Assembly (NCBI GenBank): GCA_032622095.1
Contig: CP136069.1
Coordinates: forward strand, 16,600,450 to 16,664,449
Length of the DNA: 64,000 nt
Direction of reading: 5' to 3'
Source of the DNA: Siphonodentalium dalli
Lineage: Eukaryota > Mollusca > Scaphopoda > Gadilida > Siphonodentaliidae
Part shown: positions 61,701-64,000 of the stretch, in pieces
Position numbering within the stretch: position 1 is the stretch's first letter
Layout of the letters: every line of letters starts with the position of its first letter
Position numbers and translations under genes: made by a program
Notes under the pieces: model-generated
What the model saw: the letters and a program-made list of their open reading frames with translations, nothing else
Databases searched by the model: none
What the model was told of the DNA's origin: nothing

Positions 61701-63557
61701 TATGCATCAATTGACTATAGTATACACACTCATTCTTCCATTTGAAGTCGTCTCTTTCGCCGATTTTTAGGGGACCTCCGCGAATTCGGGGACTTCCACA
61801 AAGGGACCTCCGCAATCGTAGTCGGTGGACCCAACTATTCAAACAGAGCTAGACGCTCTCGAATATAGAGCTATGCTCTGATAATAAAAGTCAGGTTTAT
61901 GGACTACAGCAATCGAGGACCTACTGCATATCGTCGAATTGAATTTGAAATAATGAAATTGAAAATGTAATGATACTGATAGTTGATACAGAACAAGTTT
62001 ATCTTTACAGTTAGTTCAGAAGTCGAAGGGTATACCGGTACTGAATTTATCGATGTATATTTCCCTTCATTTTCACACATTACCGAGTGTATATCTTGAA
62101 ACTGGTGAACATACACACTTTGAACTTAGAAATTATGTTGCAATCCGGTCAATCGTGCGCCAATGTGCTGGAAATCCCAATGTGACGTAAATTCTATTTA
62201 TAGACTTGTAGTTCTATTTTAAGAAATCGGACATTGCCGATTATCGGCGATTGCAGCCGAATGTTCCATGGAAATCCACAAACAATATGGCGGCCTCCAT
62301 CAAAATGTCTAAACAATTATACAAATCGTTAATATAGAGAATTCTAGCAATGTTCTAGCTTGAGAACATGATTGAGACATTGGCGATATAACAAAGTTGC
62401 CGTGTTTTGGTACGATGACGACATTTTAAAATGCATTTTCTGAACAGTTCGAGAAAAATTTATTTTTATTCTTCATTTAACTTTTTTACCAAATTTTGGA
62501 GAAAACAAGAAATTATTATTATAGCATTGAAATCCATGTAAAAGGGGACGACCGTCCAATCACGACCTGCACTACTCAGACTACATTGTGTTGACTTATA
62601 TGAACGTCAAGATTTAATTAACTATAAATATTTCTTATAGCCAATTACGTACACGAAGTTGGTTGCTTGCACAGTTGTTGCCAATGTTGGAAATTTGTGT
62701 CAAAAACCCCGAAAATAAATATCCCCACCCCTACTTAGTATATAATTGACAAGTATGGAAAGCTGGTCGATAAATTTCATAAAACGAACCCACCCATTTC
62801 CCCTCGTAACCATGTCACCGCTCGTTTCGTGTTCAATTGCAACAATAAAAACATTAATTTCAGAAAAGTATCACTTAATTCCTAGTAATAAAACATATAT
62901 TTCTTTTCATGTTTACCGTAAGTGCGGCGGCGTAAGTGCAGTAGAAAATTATCACTTTATAATTACTTTTAATGTTTTATCGTATACAACTTCCCAAACA
63001 ACAGCGGCTCGCTGATTCCACGAGTCGCCATCCGAGAGTCAGGGCGCAGATAATTTCAAATGCTATTAGTTTGATTACAATTGCATGGAGCTACATTTAT
63101 ACCAGCGCGGGCACAGAGCCATGCACTATGAAACAACATCAACCCAACCAAACCTAATGCCAACCATGCCAACATTATGCCTGTTTTGTGTGCTATGTCG
63201 CTGTCAAAATGTCAATAACTTTCGCAGGGAATTGCGTGTGCAAATATGACGTCGCTTAATTTGGATACAACATATGACGTAACCTAACAGTTAAACTTGC
63301 TTTTACTAATTTAATAAACTAGGTAGCAACCCGAGTCAGATCGGCAACATTTATTATTTAAGTAATGATTATTGTTTAAAGTATAAACCATGTAATGTCT
63401 TCACGCAATGAATACTGTTATGTTAGCTATGTGAAAAGTAACGTTTTGTAGTTTTAATTTAATTGCAACATTTGACGTTTCGAGATGGCGGCCCCTCAAA
63501 TTCAAGATGGCGGCGCCCCTAATTCAAGGCGCCCATGTTCGAAAGCGAACTTAGTAT
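61701..63557. other. Intergenic, no gene recognised
   Basis: Short frames only (up to 89 codons at 62746-63015) with no known motif. Two aagatggcggc / gagatggcggcc strings at 63483-63515 and a tatggcggcc at 62287 resemble YY1 sites. Could be a promoter of a gene to the right, but no exon is visible. Confidence 0.4.
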
Positions 63558-63626
63558 AAGGACGACCAGCGCATGTGTTGCTGTGCAACACATGTGAGGC
63601 TGGGTTGCGCCCAGCTGGTCGTCCTT
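63558..63626. repeat. Three-way-junction palindrome
   Basis: Outer stem aaggacgaccagc / gctggtcgtcctt (13 bp) encloses two hairpins: gcatgtgttgc-tgt-gcaacacatgt and ctggg-ttgcg-cccag. Could be a tiny foldback MITE. Confidence 0.75.
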
Positions 63627-64000
63627 AAAAAAAATGAAAAATTTACCAGGTCTAGCAATTCCCAATTATAGCTATAATAGCCACATGTAGCTATTGTAGC
63701 TACATATGGCTATTGTTGATGGATCAATCTGGTTGAAGAGAGATAACTCAATCCTGCAACAAACAATCATTGAAATATACAATAACCTGATTTGAGATTA
63801 TTCTTACTATATAAATTTATAATTTGCCATTTTCATGTATAATTATTAATTAACAAAATAGTCCCACATGGTTACTTTTTCCCGACAGGTGTACCTAAAT
63901 ACAAGAATGGATCATATATGAATGGATGCTAGTCCCATATCCCACCGTGACAGCATAAGAAATTTCTAAACAGATATATACATGCTTAGCTATGCTTTTC
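63627..64000. other. Intergenic, nothing recognised
   Basis: AT-rich; a weak inverted pair 'tagctataatagccacatgt' / 'acatatggctattgt' near 63670-63715. Confidence 0.4.

Overview
The window looks like nuclear DNA of a lophotrochozoan, most probably a mollusc and perhaps a bivalve. It is AT-rich and intron-rich, and it is packed with short non-autonomous transposons. Several repeat families have the '..gggccataactc..', '..aacaagaggtgtgcactcgag..' and gggggtata-tailed character I associate with bivalve and gastropod genomes. That attribution rests on remembered family resemblance, not on a search. There are no bacterial operons, rRNA genes or CRISPR arrays.

One gene dominates. Fourteen exons on the minus strand, between 50063 (start codon) and 811, join with consistent splice phases into a 769-codon open reading frame that runs off the left edge. 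The product is an EXD3 / mut-7 / Nibbler-type 3'-5' exonuclease: an RG-rich N-terminus, an alpha-helical N-terminal region, a DEDDy exonuclease domain (D487/E489, D552, Y654-x3-D658) and the start of a C-terminal Mut7-C domain. Relatives of this family trim small RNAs and support transposon silencing in flies and worms. Here the gene's own introns are filled with transposable-element debris.

Layout from left to right: exon 14 (811-981); a ~6 kb array of about 100 copies of a 58-bp satellite inside intron 13 (1728-7709); exons 13, 12 and 11 (8193-12230) with MITEs (miniature inverted-repeat transposable elements) and '..ggcataactc..' repeats; exon 10 (17673-17809), whose 5' edge is tandemly copied seven more times; a 2.1-kb terminal-inverted-repeat (TIR) element rich in accgcggt (20102-22182); exons 9 to 4 (22289-37475) with four MITE families, an 8-copy 81-bp array, a 52-bp array and a hAT element; a 5.1-kb element with ~155-bp terminal inverted repeats (38819-43942); another hAT element (44011-45216); exons 3, 2 and 1 (46013-50063). 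Right of the start codon no complete gene is visible. There is one C-type-lectin-domain exon fragment (54512-54798, plus strand), two further hAT-type elements, a 191-bp array (55590-56510) and a four-level nest of transposons (57359-61692).

The most notable patterns are: (i) tandem duplications that start inside exons and carry the splice site with them (exons 3, 10 and 11 of the same gene); (ii) MITE ends lying 16-27 bp upstream of the splice acceptors of exons 2, 7, 8 and 14, with the TTAA target of two of them positioned where a branch point would be; (iii) a satellite that seems to have grown from the tail of an interspersed element; (iv) a tandem/circle-junction-like structure inside the 5.1-kb element; (v) hAT insertions that repeatedly chose the gtataa(a/t)t tail of another repeat family.
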